Source: Bacteroidales bacterium (GTDB lineage Bacteria; Bacteroidota; Bacteroidia; Bacteroidales; ML635J-15). Taken from it: DNA of 64,000 bases. Below the pieces are notes generated by a model. That model was given only the letters and a program-made list of their open reading frames with translations. It was not told the origin of the DNA and made no database searches. This document shows, one piece after another, positions 1 to 8,475 of the stretch. Both the position numbers and the translations under genes were made by a program. Where the stretch lies: NCBI GenBank assembly GCA_017617125.1, contig JAFZWY010000008.1:1-64000 (forward strand). Direction: 5' to 3'. Positions within the stretch are counted from its first letter, which is position 1; every line of letters begins with the position of its first letter.

Positions 1-54
1 ATTTATGCACAATCAGCGCGAAGTGAAAATGAAAACTTATAAAAAGGAAAATAA

Positions 55-86
55 AAATACACTGTCGGATATCCGACAGTGTATTT
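55..86 (-). terminator. Perfect 32-bp palindrome, likely terminator
   Basis: A perfect inverted repeat with 16-base arms and no spacer lies downstream of the M20 peptidase stop. Read on the minus strand it is followed by TTTTTATTTT, as expected of an intrinsic terminator. A TATCTTTG box on the plus strand follows at 92-99, so an operator role for the palindrome cannot be excluded. Confidence 0.7.
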
Positions 87-145
87 AATTGTATCTTTGT
101 CCCGTAAAAACCTGTAACGGTTATTTAGGACTAGTCAGTTTGTTT

Positions 146-1513
146 CTACTTTGTTTCTGCAAAATACTTGTAGAACAGAGGAATTGTCTCGATTCCCTTG
201 AGGAAGTTCTCGATAGGATAATTCTCGTTCGGCGAGTGTATTGCGTCCGATTCAAGGCCAAAGCCCATAAGAATAGACTTTATGCCAAGCACTTCTTCGA
301 AACGCGAGATGATAGGAATACTTCCACCGCTGCGAACTGGAATCGGGCGTTTGCCGAATACTTCGATGTATGCCTTTTCTGCTGCCTTGTATGCTGGAAG
401 GTCAATCGGGCAAACATAGCCCTGTCCTCCGTGGAGCGGACGAACTTCAACCTTAACATATTCGGGAGCAACCTTCTCGAAGTATTCCTTGAAAAGCTGA
501 GCGATCTTCTTGTGGTCCTGATTTGGAACAAGACGGGTAGAAATCTTTGCAAATGCCTTCGATGGAAGCACGGTCTTTGAGCCTTCGCCAGTGTAACCGC
601 CCCAGATACCGCATACATCCAGACACGGACGGATACCGGTGCGTTCGCAAGTGGTGAAACCATTTTCACCTTTGAGAGCCTTAACGTCAATAGCTTTCTT
701 GTATTCTTCCTCGTTGAAAGGTTTGCCAGCAAGCAATTCTCTTTCCTCTGCCGATACTTCCAGAACATCGTCGTAGAATCCTGGAATTGTAATCTTGCCG
801 TTTTCGTCGTGAAGTTCGGCAATCATCTTGCAGAGTACGTTGATTGGGTTTGCTACTGCACCGCCGAAAATTCCACTGTGAAGGTCGTGGTCGGGTCCTG
901 TAACTTCAACTTCCCAGTATGCAAGTCCGCGCAAACCTGTGGTGATGCTCGGTATATCCGATGCTATCATACCTGTGTCAGAAACGAGGATAATGTCGCC
1001 CTTGAGCAGATCTTTCTGTTCGGCGCACCATTCGGTAAGGCTTGGTGAACCGATTTCTTCTTCGCCTTCGAGCATGAACTTAACGTTGCAAGGCAAAGTC
1101 TTTGTCTTTACCATAAGTTCGAAAGCCTTAGCGTGCATGAAACTCTGACCCTTGTCGTCATCGGCACCGCGAGCCCAGATTTTACCTTCCTTGATTACTG
1201 GCTCGAAAGGTTCTGTTTTCCAGAGTTCAATCGGGTCAACTGGCATAACATCGTAGTGACCGTAAACTATTACAGTTGGCTTCGAAGGATCGATTATTTT
1301 TTCACCGTAAACAATCGGGTTGCCCTTGGTCGGCATTACTTCAGCCTTGTCGACACCAGCCTGCTTTAGCAAGTATTTCCAGTGTTCTGCGCACTTCATC
1401 ATATCCGACTTGTGCGATGCTTCCGAGCTTATTGACGGAATGCGAATCAAACCGAAAAGTTCTTCGAAGAACCTTTCTCTATTTTCCTTGATATAATCCT
1501 TAATATAAGTCAT
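146..1513 (-). CDS. M20 family metallodipeptidase
   Basis: Cytoplasmic zinc dipeptidase of the M20 (CNDP-like) family, 455 residues, expected to split dipeptides. Visible motifs are the first metal/catalytic segment GHYDV (His86, Asp88), the bridging Asp in RGADDDKG (near 119) and the EGEEEIGS segment with the general-base and metal Glu residues (about 152-153). A long insertion domain with a GLRGLAYWEVEV stretch fits the family. I use the ATG at 1513 because the reading frame upstream (to 1579) has a composition unlike M20 N-termini. No signal peptide is seen. It lies about 100 bases after the outer-membrane protein gene, with a weak AATGCC/GGCATT hairpin between, so it may be transcribed on its own or by read-through. 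The substrate is unknown. Confidence 0.93.
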   Translation of the reverse strand: MTYIKDYIKENRERFFEELFGLIRIPSISSEASHKSDMMKCAEHWKYLLKQAGVDKAEVMPTKGNPIVYGEKIIDPSKPTVIVYGHYDVMPVDPIELWKTEPFEPVIKEGKIWARGADDDKGQSFMHAKAFELMVKTKTLPCNVKFMLEGEEEIGSPSLTEWCAEQKDLLKGDIILVSDTGMIASDIPSITTGLRGLAYWEVEVTGPDHDLHSGIFGGAVANPINVLCKMIAELHDENGKITIPGFYDDVLEVSAEERELLAGKPFNEEEYKKAIDVKALKGENGFTTCERTGIRPCLDVCGIWGGYTGEGSKTVLPSKAFAKISTRLVPNQDHKKIAQLFKEYFEKVAPEYVKVEVRPLHGGQGYVCPIDLPAYKAAEKAYIEVFGKRPIPVRSGGSIPIISRFEEVLGIKSILMGFGLESDAIHSPNENYPIENFLKGIETIPLFYKYFAETK

Positions 1514-1612
1514 AACGGTATATTTTTTTGTTTCTAGTTTCTTGTTGTGTCGTGGCGCGACTGTACATTTTTTATTCAATAATGCCTATTTGGCATTTTG
1601 TCCTTTATTTCC

Positions 1613-2269
1613 TTAGTATTTCATCCTATACGCACTCGAGAAGTAGAAATGTCCCTGAACACCGAGCACCTGATAGTATTTGTTGAAGCTGCCGAACAGC
1701 GAAACTCCGATGCCGAGGTCGTAGAGGAACTTAAATGTAGTCTGTACTTCTACATGTCCGCCTATGGTGTGCTTAACTATCGATCCGCTAGGAAGGTCGG
1801 GGTTGGGAATCATTGCTATTGCCCAAGCTGGGCCTATGAAAAATGCAAAGTTGTACCATCTGTCTTCGAAACGCAGTCCTGCTCCAGCGTGGAAATCGTT
1901 GAGCTGATGCATTGCACGTGACTTAAGGTTTGCGTTGTACCATCTTTCGATGAAGAAATATTCGCCCGAGAAATGCCAGCCTACATTGAAATACATTGCC
2001 TTGTAGCGGAAATGGTAGGCGAGGGCCGCAGTCCTGTTAAGTCCTTTTTCGTAAGTAGGCTCATAGTTTAGCTTGTAGCTTACGCCTAGTCCGAATGTCA
2101 GCCAGTTGCTTCCCTGCTTGTATATCTTGTCGCCATACTGGACTTCACCGAACATCTTGTCGTATTTCGATTTTTCCTTGGTGGCACGAGGGTTTGTGTT
2201 GTCGGTCTGTGCGGCAAGCAACAGCGAAACTGTGATGAATAATATGGTAATGAGCAGTCGTTTATTCAT
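1613..2269 (-). CDS. Predicted outer-membrane beta-barrel protein
   Basis: 218 residues with a clear signal peptide (residues 1-20, ending LLLAAQ). The mature part is rich in alternating aromatic and polar residues (YHFRYKAMYFNVGWHF and similar), the pattern of a small outer-membrane beta barrel, and ends in an aromatic-rich strand. No family is recognised with confidence. Its start overlaps the nitroreductase stop by 8 bases, making it the last gene of the parA-to-omp operon. A Thr/Lys-rich charged segment follows the signal peptide (TDNTNPRATKEKSKYD). The barrel assignment rests on pattern only. Confidence 0.75.
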   Translation of the reverse strand: MNKRLLITILFITVSLLLAAQTDNTNPRATKEKSKYDKMFGEVQYGDKIYKQGSNWLTFGLGVSYKLNYEPTYEKGLNRTAALAYHFRYKAMYFNVGWHFSGEYFFIERWYNANLKSRAMHQLNDFHAGAGLRFEDRWYNFAFFIGPAWAIAMIPNPDLPSGSIVKHTIGGHVEVQTTFKFLYDLGIGVSLFGSFNKYYQVLGVQGHFYFSSAYRMKY

Positions 2270-3011
2270 TTGATAGGAATCCTTGGTTTTTCAATACTTG
2301 GAGCAGACATTTCGATGCTTGTTCATTGCCTTCCTTGGTGTATCTTACTTCTGCAAAAACTTGTGCAAGCGTCTGTTTATTGTTCTCGGTAACAAATTTT
2401 TTGTTCGATTCAAGGTTTTCGGTCTCGGTATAAATCTTGTCGATGTCTGCCTTGCCGAAATTATGATAAGTCTCGCGGTGGACTATCGCCTCGAGCGGAA
2501 GACGTTCGGTAAGAGGCAGTTTCTGCTTCGGATAGCCCATAGTTACGGTTGCTACGGGAACAACACCTTTCGGAAGTTTCAGAATTTCAATAATCTTGTC
2601 GGCATTGTATATTACTGTACCAAGGTAGCAGATGCCTAGTCCGTTGCTTTCGGCTTCGAGGCAGGCGTTCTGGGCAGCAATTATTGCGTCGGTGGCAGCA
2701 GTCATAAAGCTTAGGAAATTGTCGAATCCAGCCTTGGCATTTCTGTTTTCGCACCATATCTTGAAGCGGTTGACATCGGCACAGAATGTAAGCACAGCCT
2801 TGGCATTTGTTATTGCTGGCTGGCAGAAATGTGTAGGAGCAAGTTTTGCTATCATTTCCTTGTCGGTGTTGACAATTATGCTGTAAATCTGCATGTTGCC
2901 AGTGTTCGATGCCCTTGATGCGGCTTCAAGAACCTTGTTCAGAACACTTTCGGGAATTTCCTTGTCGGCATATTCCCTTACCGATACGTGGTCGAAAATT
3001 TCCTTTACCAT
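2262..3011 (-). CDS. Nitroreductase family flavoprotein (NfsA-like)
   Basis: 249-residue FMN-dependent NAD(P)H oxidoreductase of the nitroreductase superfamily, probably cytoplasmic. The N-terminal SVREY motif (FMN phosphate contact), the AASRASNTGNMQ segment, and the ESNGLGICYLG and VTMGYPKQK stretches are typical of the NfsA-like/oxygen-insensitive subgroup. The ATG at 3011 leaves 1 base after the ddl stop. A longer start at 3032 would overlap ddl and adds residues not expected in the family. It belongs to the parAB-ddl operon. The physiological substrate cannot be read from the sequence. Confidence 0.9.
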   Translation of the reverse strand: MVKEIFDHVSVREYADKEIPESVLNKVLEAASRASNTGNMQIYSIIVNTDKEMIAKLAPTHFCQPAITNAKAVLTFCADVNRFKIWCENRNAKAGFDNFLSFMTAATDAIIAAQNACLEAESNGLGICYLGTVIYNADKIIEILKLPKGVVPVATVTMGYPKQKLPLTERLPLEAIVHRETYHNFGKADIDKIYTETENLESNKKFVTENNKQTLAQVFAEVRYTKEGNEQASKCLLQVLKNQGFLSNE

Positions 3012-3012
3012 A

Positions 3013-3984
3013 TTATTTAAGCTTTGATTCAATTACTTTGGTTAAAATGTCGGTCATGTTCAAGCCCATTGTGCGGACTTGTTTTGGAACAATGCTTTCG
3101 GCACTCATTCCCGGTATGGAGTTCACTTCGATGAAATACGGGGTACCTTCCTTGATAATGAAGTCGATACGTACGATACCGCTGCAACCTATAATGTCGT
3201 ATATACGTGATGTTGCTTCCTGTACCTTGCGAGTTTCTTCTTCGTTAATGCGGGCTGGTGTGATTTCGTTGGTGAGGCCAGGAGTGTATTTGGCTTCGGT
3301 GTCGAAGTAGTCATTCTTGGTCGCAATTTCTGTTATTGGGAATACTTGTTCATAATCAAGAGTTTTTAGTATTCCACACGAAACTTCAGTTCCTTTAATG
3401 AATTCTTCCACGATTATTGTAGTGTCTTCTGTACGAGCCAAGTTTATTGCATCAATGAATTTGTCTTTTTCGTAAACCTTAGTAACACCGAAGCTTGAGC
3501 CTGCAGTTGCTGGTTTTACGAAGCAAGGCAAACCAACCTTTTCGATGATTTCGTCAACGTCGAATGGATTTTCGCCGCGGATGATAGCCATCTTAGCCAT
3601 TGCAATGCCTTCGTCGGCAAGTAACTTCTTGGCAGCAATCTTGTTGAGTGTTACCATCGAAGAATATGAATCGCAGGCAGAGTAGGGGATTCCGAGAATG
3701 TCGAGCAAAGCCTGAACCTTTCCGTCTTCGCCAGGTGAGCCGTGGAGTGCGAGGTAGGCGTAGTCGAATTTTGTCGTCACACCTTCTATGTCAGCCGAGA
3801 AACTATTGATGTCAACTTTGTATTCTTTGCCACCTAGCATGCAGAAAAACCCTTCTTTTCTTACATCAATGAGGTAAGGATTGTAAAGTTTTCTGTCGAG
3901 GTTTAGATAAATCTGATTTCCCGAATTGAGGCTTATCTGACGTTCAGACGTGTAGCCTCCTGCCAATACTGCAATGTTTTTCAT
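3013..3984 (-). CDS. ddl: D-alanine--D-alanine ligase
   Basis: 323-residue ATP-grasp enzyme making D-Ala-D-Ala for peptidoglycan in the cytoplasm. The HGSPGEDG motif (81-88), the loop AGSSFGVTKV (161-170), RIDF (272-275) and FIEVNSIPGMS (284-294, Mg and D-Ala binding) are all present, and the length fits Ddl. It follows the MltD-like gene by 1 base and precedes the nitroreductase by 1 base, so the operon includes both cell-wall precursor synthesis and wall cutting. Confidence 0.97.
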   Translation of the reverse strand: MKNIAVLAGGYTSERQISLNSGNQIYLNLDRKLYNPYLIDVRKEGFFCMLGGKEYKVDINSFSADIEGVTTKFDYAYLALHGSPGEDGKVQALLDILGIPYSACDSYSSMVTLNKIAAKKLLADEGIAMAKMAIIRGENPFDVDEIIEKVGLPCFVKPATAGSSFGVTKVYEKDKFIDAINLARTEDTTIIVEEFIKGTEVSCGILKTLDYEQVFPITEIATKNDYFDTEAKYTPGLTNEITPARINEEETRKVQEATSRIYDIIGCSGIVRIDFIIKEGTPYFIEVNSIPGMSAESIVPKQVRTMGLNMTDILTKVIESKLK

Positions 3985-3985
3985 T

Positions 3986-5473
3986 TTACTTTTTCCTTAT
4001 CTTTAGTTTTTGTCCAACTCTTAATTTCGATGGGTCTACACCATTAAGACTTATAATGTCGCTTGCCGACACACCATTGTATTTGGCTGCGATTTTTGCA
4101 GGTGTATCTCCTTGTTGCACAGTGTAATATTCGTATGCAGGGTCGAGTTTCTGCGGTGTGCTGCTACTCGAACTTGCCGTTGTGCTTGTCGACGAGGTTT
4201 TGGGTGCACCTTTGGTGTATATCTTCAGCTTCTGACCAATCTGCAGGCGGTCGCTGTAGAGTCCGTTCCAGCTCTTGATGTTCGCTACGGTTACGCCATA
4301 GCGCTTTGCGATGCTGCCAAGCACGTCGCCAGATTTTACTGTGTAGATGGTTGCATTTGTACCCGATGGTTGTCCCGATGGAACACCATATTTGCTGTCG
4401 GCTATCGCCTGTGTTATCTTCTGCTTGTTGAACATCAGCGAATCCTGGAAGTTGTAAACCGAATCTTCAAGTTCCATGAACTTGTTTATGTACTTGCGCT
4501 GCATTTTCAGCGGGTAGTATTTCGATACGGCAGGTACGATGTCAAGTTTGTATTGCGGATTGAGTTCGCGTGTTTCCTCTACTGGAATTCCAAGCACAGA
4601 GTCTAGCTGAGCAAAATGCATCTGCTTCTTTATCATCACGGTGTCTACGTCTTCGTAGAAATCTATCTTTTCTGGCTTAAAGTTGTGCAGATTGTGGTAT
4701 TCGAACATGTACATCATTGCGATGAAGCCAGGTACATAGTTTCGTGTTTCTTCTGGCAAGTAAGGGTAAATTTCCCAGTATGTCGATTTGCCCGAACGTT
4801 TTATCGCACCGTTAATTCTTCCAGGGCCGGCATTATAGGCAGCAAGAGCCAATGTCCAGTCGTTGTATGTCGTGTATAATAATTTAAGGTATCGGCAGGC
4901 GGCGTCGGTCGATTTTTCGGGGTCCATTCTCTCGTCGATGAAAGATGTGATTTCGAGGCCCATGTTGAGACCTGTCTTGTACATGAACTGCCACAGGCCT
5001 ACAGCGCCAGCTGGCGATTTTGCACGAGGGTTCAATGCAGATTCTATGACGGCGAGGTATTTCAGTTCCAGAGGAATGCCGTATGCATCGAGTTTTTCCT
5101 CGAACATGGAGAAATATTGTTGCGACAGACCTAGCAGTTTTGGCGCCAGCCTGTGTCCGCGTTTTACATACTTGTCGATATATTTCTGCACATTGGCATT
5201 GTAGACAACATTTATCGGGGTTACAATTTTCTCGACGCGTTCCTTGAATACTGAATCGGGCAGGTCGGTATCGAAGTAATGTCTGTCGTTGTCTTCGAGG
5301 TAGCAGATTGTATCGCGACCAGTATAATAGTACCATTGCTTTAGGAAAACTTCGAGGCTGTCAACCATGTCGAAAGTATTTTTTCTGTTGTTGCCTCCTG
5401 TTGTGTCGGCATTTTGTGCTCTAAGCAATCCAATTGGCAATAATATGAGGAATAGCAGAATTATTTTTTTCAT
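3986..5473 (-). CDS. mltD: MltD-like lytic transglycosylase with two LysM domains
   Basis: 495-residue exported murein hydrolase that cleaves glycan strands between MurNAc and GlcNAc. It has a signal peptide (1-20, ending LLRAQ). The SLT catalytic domain spans roughly 120-265, with the catalytic Glu144 in AVIESALNPRAKSPAGAVGLWQF and the AAYNAGPGRI motif (211-220). Two peptidoglycan-binding LysM domains (about 377-419 and 450-492) are separated by a Ser/Thr linker. The ATG at 5473 begins a proper signal peptide (MKKIILLFL), 2 bases after the DUF5683 gene. No lipobox Cys is seen, unlike enterobacterial MltD. Confidence 0.94.
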   Translation of the reverse strand: MKKIILLFLILLPIGLLRAQNADTTGGNNRKNTFDMVDSLEVFLKQWYYYTGRDTICYLEDNDRHYFDTDLPDSVFKERVEKIVTPINVVYNANVQKYIDKYVKRGHRLAPKLLGLSQQYFSMFEEKLDAYGIPLELKYLAVIESALNPRAKSPAGAVGLWQFMYKTGLNMGLEITSFIDERMDPEKSTDAACRYLKLLYTTYNDWTLALAAYNAGPGRINGAIKRSGKSTYWEIYPYLPEETRNYVPGFIAMMYMFEYHNLHNFKPEKIDFYEDVDTVMIKKQMHFAQLDSVLGIPVEETRELNPQYKLDIVPAVSKYYPLKMQRKYINKFMELEDSVYNFQDSLMFNKQKITQAIADSKYGVPSGQPSGTNATIYTVKSGDVLGSIAKRYGVTVANIKSWNGLYSDRLQIGQKLKIYTKGAPKTSSTSTTASSSSSTPQKLDPAYEYYTVQQGDTPAKIAAKYNGVSASDIISLNGVDPSKLRVGQKLKIRKK

Positions 5474-5475
5474 GG

Positions 5476-6027
5476 CTAAAAGTTTAAGGTACAACCTACG
5501 CCGAGTATTGGCGTTCGGGTATAGTACGAATTGAAAGTTTGTGGGTAGAAGCTAGCTGACAGGTCGTCGCCTACGTCGAAGTAGAATAGGTGAGCGTCGA
5601 CATTAGCATCGACAATCTGCAGTGCGTAGAATAGTACTGCGCCGGCAATGGTATAGTCGCGGATTTTGCGGTTGCGGTCCATGTTGTTCATCAGAGCTTC
5701 TTTCGAAAGTCTGCCGTAGAACTCGTCATGTTCTCCGTTGTCGCGTTGCATATATGCCTTCTTGAACCTGCTGAACTGCTGCTGGTTGCTTATTGCGAAA
5801 TATATGCATGTTCCCATTGTGGCGTATACTATTGGCATCTTCCAGTACTTGCGGTTGTATGCCTGACCTGCGCTAGGGATTATTGCGAGAAGCGTAGCTG
5901 TCTTTGGAGAGTGGAATTTTTCCTTCTCCTTGGCTTGTTCCCTGCTTATTGTGTCAATTTGGGCATTTGTGCTTAATGCAAAGATAATCAAACCGAAAGC
6001 AAATAATATTTTTTTCGCAAGTTTCAA
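5476..6027 (-). CDS. DUF5683 family exported protein
   Basis: 183 residues with a signal peptide (1-22, ending LSTNAQ). The region with HSPKTATLLAIIPSAGQAYNRKYWKMPIVYA is the hallmark of DUF5683, found in Bacteroidota next to parB and a LysM transglycosylase. Two hydrophobic stretches (about 45-80 and 125-140) suggest membrane association, and the C-terminus looks beta-rich. Its function is unknown. It lies 10 bases after parB and 2 before the transglycosylase, which points to a role in the cell envelope. Confidence 0.88.
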   Translation of the reverse strand: MKLAKKILFAFGLIIFALSTNAQIDTISREQAKEKEKFHSPKTATLLAIIPSAGQAYNRKYWKMPIVYATMGTCIYFAISNQQQFSRFKKAYMQRDNGEHDEFYGRLSKEALMNNMDRNRKIRDYTIAGAVLFYALQIVDANVDAHLFYFDVGDDLSASFYPQTFNSYYTRTPILGVGCTLNF

Positions 6028-6037
6028 GTTCCTGTTG

Positions 6038-6940
6038 CTATGAGTTTAGTTTGTCAAGGATTGAAATTATGCGTTCGAATTCGCTGTCGTTCTTGAATGG
6101 AATTACAATCTTGCCCTTGCCTTTTGCATTGCGCTTGAGCTCTACGTCGGTGGCAAAGCAGTTGGAAAGACCTTTTTGCAGCAATGCGTAGTCCTCGTTG
6201 GTTGCAAGTACTTTCTTCTTTTCCTTCTTTTCGCCCTTGCCGCCGTTGTATTCCTTGATTACTTCCTCGACTTTGCGTACGGTGAAGTCGTATTTCAGAA
6301 TCTGGTCGTAAATCATGAGCATTGTTTCCTCGTCCTTTGCGCCTAGCAGAGCACGTGCATGTCCCATCGAGATTTTCTCGTCGCGGATGCCGGTCTGGAT
6401 TTTTGGCGGAAGGTTGAGCAGACGCAGGAAGTTTGCTATTGCCGAACGTGACTTTCCAACGCGTGTGCTGAGTTGTTCCTGTGTCATCTTGCACTCGTCG
6501 ATAAGCTGTTGGTATGTAAGTGCTACTTCTATTGCGTTGAGGTCTTCACGCTGGATGTTCTCGACGAGAGCCATTTCCAACATCGACTGGTCTGTGACGT
6601 TGGTTCTAATGTATGCTGGAATCTTTTTCAGTCCTGCCATCTTGGATGCACGCAGACGGCGTTCGCCCGAAATGAGCTGGTATTTTCCGTTGCCCATATC
6701 CTTTACCGAGATGGCTTGTATTACACCGAGTTCCTTTATTGAGTCGGCCAATTCCTGCAAAGCAGTTTCGTCAAAGTCCTTGCGGGGCTGAAACGGGTTG
6801 ACTTCGATTGCATCTATTGCAATTTCGTTCTGCTGTGTAGCCTTGTTTCGTATTGCTGATGCTTCGGTGTCGATTAGTGAGCCAAGTCCACGTCCGAGAG
6901 CGCTTTTCTTGGTTTTCTTGTTGTCTTTCTTGTCTGCCAT
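6038..6940 (-). CDS. parB: Chromosome-partitioning protein ParB
   Basis: 300-residue ParB/Spo0J protein, a CTP-dependent DNA clamp that loads at parS sites and spreads to organise the origin region. The N-terminal ALGRGLGSLID segment contacts ParA. The ParB/Srx-like nuclease-fold domain (about 38-128) carries the box GERRLRASK (92-100) involved in CTP binding. LVENIQREDLNAIEVA (125-140) and the helix-turn-helix KMTQEQLSTRVGKSRSAIANFLRL (151-174) bind parS. A Lys/Gly-rich linker (around 229-243) precedes the C-terminal dimer domain. It follows parA by 1 base. Confidence 0.97.
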   Translation of the reverse strand: MADKKDNKKTKKSALGRGLGSLIDTEASAIRNKATQQNEIAIDAIEVNPFQPRKDFDETALQELADSIKELGVIQAISVKDMGNGKYQLISGERRLRASKMAGLKKIPAYIRTNVTDQSMLEMALVENIQREDLNAIEVALTYQQLIDECKMTQEQLSTRVGKSRSAIANFLRLLNLPPKIQTGIRDEKISMGHARALLGAKDEETMLMIYDQILKYDFTVRKVEEVIKEYNGGKGEKKEKKKVLATNEDYALLQKGLSNCFATDVELKRNAKGKGKIVIPFKNDSEFERIISILDKLNS

Positions 6941-6941
6941 A

Positions 6942-7718
6942 TTACTTAGTCATATTGTTACGTTGCAGAAGTTCCTTTGCGAGATTCATGTAGTTGATTG
7001 CGCCTGTTGAGCTTACGTCGTATTCTACAATCGACTGTCCGTAGCTTGGAGCTTCGCTGAGTTTTACGTTCCTGTGAATTATTGTGTTGAATACCATTTC
7101 CTTGAAGTGGTGTTTAACTTCGTCGAGAACCTGGTCTGAAATTCTAACGCGCTTGTCGTACATTGTCATTACAAAGCCTTCGATATCGAGGTCGGGGTTC
7201 AGGTTACCCTGTACCAGTCGAATAGTATTCAAGAGCTTGCCGAGACCTTCGAGAGCGAAGTATTCGCACTGAACAGGAATAAGCACCGAGTCGGAAGCTG
7301 TGAGTGCGTTGATAACGATGATTCCTAGCGATGGCGAGCAGTCGATGAGGATTATGTCGTAGTTGTCCTTTACTTTTTCGAGCACGTTGCGCAGGATGTA
7401 TTCCCTATTTGGTATTTCAAGCATTTCGATTTCGGCACCGACAAGGTCGATGTTTGTCGGCAGAACCGAAAGACCTGGGAGTTCTTCTGAAGTGAGGATT
7501 ACCTTTTCGGGGTTCTCTCCATTTACAAGGCAGTCGTAAAGTCCTGTGCGAATGTTTTTTACATCGAAACCTAGTCCCGATGTGGCATTCGCCTGCGGGT
7601 CGGCATCGACGAGCAGAACCTTGTATTCGAGAGCTGCGAGACTTGCGGCAAGGTTTATAGCTGTTGTTGTTTTCCCTACGCCGCCTTTCTGATTGGCTAA
7701 TGTTATTATCTTACCCAT
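6942..7718 (-). CDS. parA: Chromosome-partitioning ATPase ParA (Soj)
   Basis: 258-residue Walker-type ATPase partner of ParB. The deviant Walker A KGGVGKTTTA (11-20) has the signature Lys. DADPQANATSGLG (38-50) and the Walker B-like ILIDCSPSLG also match Soj proteins. It is the first gene of a seven-gene operon reaching the outer-membrane protein at 1613. A -7 promoter box sits 26 bases upstream of the ATG. Confidence 0.97.
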   Translation of the reverse strand: MGKIITLANQKGGVGKTTTAINLAASLAALEYKVLLVDADPQANATSGLGFDVKNIRTGLYDCLVNGENPEKVILTSEELPGLSVLPTNIDLVGAEIEMLEIPNREYILRNVLEKVKDNYDIILIDCSPSLGIIVINALTASDSVLIPVQCEYFALEGLGKLLNTIRLVQGNLNPDLDIEGFVMTMYDKRVRISDQVLDEVKHHFKEMVFNTIIHRNVKLSEAPSYGQSIVEYDVSSTGAINYMNLAKELLQRNNMTK

Positions 7719-7743
7719 TTTGTTTCGTTATATATTGAAAGGT

Positions 7744-7751
7744 CAAAAGTA
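7744..7751 (-). promoter_or_regulatory. -7 promoter box for the parA operon
   Basis: On the minus strand the sequence is TACTTTTG, matching the Bacteroidota -7 consensus TAnnTTTG, about 25 bases before the parA ATG. No clear -33 TTTG was identified. Confidence 0.6.
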
Positions 7752-7874
7752 ATACTTATTGATGGAATAGAAGCATTTTTGTCGGATTGTTTTTCCAACT
7801 TGTTCATAACTTTTTTGTATGTTGCTAATAATCAGTACCGATGTTTTTCGGGCTGTGAATGGCTTTTTGCTCGT

Positions 7875-8336
7875 TCAAAGTTTGGCTTCGCTGTCGGGCA
7901 ATTGTGGATTTTCGGTCGTGGCGGTGACTCCCGTGTTATCATTTGCTGGTTTGTTTTCCCCTGTATTAAGAAATGCGAAGAATACCGCTAATATTATTAA
8001 TGCAAATGCTACAAAGTGATTCCATTTTATAGGCTCTCCCTTGAAAACCAGTGCAACTATGCCTGTAAAAACAATGAGCGAAATGGCCTCCTGAATTATT
8101 TTGAGCTGCATAAGCGAGAATGGTCCGCCGTTTATCTGCGAGCCTATTCTGTTGGCGGGAATCATTGCGCAGTATTCGAAGAAAGCAAGCCCCCACGAAC
8201 ATAATATTATCAGTATCAGCGGCCACGAGGTGGAAATGTTCATCTGCTGAAGTTTCAGGTTGCCGTACCACGCGAATGTCATAAATATGTTGGATACTAG
8301 CAATAGTAATATTGTAAATATTCCGGCTGTTGTCAT
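7875..8336 (-). CDS. DMT-type (DUF486-like) small membrane protein
   Basis: 153 residues with four predicted transmembrane helices (about 5-25, 38-55, 80-100, 105-125), matching the four-helix DMT-family/DUF486 proteins. The motif AMIPANRIG between helices 2 and 3 is characteristic of DUF486. A hydrophilic tail (about 128-153) follows. The ATG at 8336 (MTTAGIF) starts the first helix. An upstream ATG at 8357 would add seven polar residues and is also possible. The gene has its own promoter box and is monocistronic. The transported substrate is unknown. Confidence 0.82.
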   Translation of the reverse strand: MTTAGIFTILLLLVSNIFMTFAWYGNLKLQQMNISTSWPLILIILCSWGLAFFEYCAMIPANRIGSQINGGPFSLMQLKIIQEAISLIVFTGIVALVFKGEPIKWNHFVAFALIILAVFFAFLNTGENKPANDNTGVTATTENPQLPDSEAKL

Positions 8337-8377
8337 ATTTCGTTTCCTTTGTGTCATCGTTAAAATGAAAAATCGTG

Positions 8378-8385
8378 CAAAGATA
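8378..8385 (-). promoter_or_regulatory. -7 promoter box for the DMT-type gene
   Basis: TATCTTTG on the minus strand, a perfect match to TAnnTTTG, upstream of the membrane-protein start. Confidence 0.6.
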
Positions 8386-8397
8386 ATTCAAATTGAT

Positions 8398-8430
8398 TTA
8401 CGATTTAGAAATTACGATTTTAGATTTTTA
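8398..8430. repeat. Dispersed ATTACGATTTTAGATT-type repeat
   Basis: The words ACGATTTAGAA and ATTACGATTTTAGATT recur, with variation, at 12484-12517, 22855-22908, 43254-43290 and 61934-61967. All copies are intergenic. Confidence 0.5.
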
Positions 8431-8452
8431 TTTTACTCATCAATATTTTGAC

Positions 8453-8460
8453 TACCTTTG
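8453..8460 (+). promoter_or_regulatory. -7 promoter box for the small secreted triplet
   Basis: TACCTTTG, a perfect match to TAnnTTTG, 15 bases before the first of three paralogous genes. It is the only strong promoter candidate for the set. Confidence 0.65.
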
Positions 8461-8475
8461 CATTAAATTTTAGAT

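Noticed and set aside
89..580. Open frame of 163 codons on the plus strand preceded by a TATCTTTG box at 92-99
   Set aside because: It lies opposite the 3' end of the M20 peptidase gene, and its sequence is Cys/Leu/Phe-rich without a domain. The box is probably chance.
1581..1597. AATGCC/GGCATT hairpin after the outer-membrane protein gene as a terminator
   Set aside because: The stem is only 6 base pairs and lacks a T run on the strand that would need it. It was left as a weak structure.
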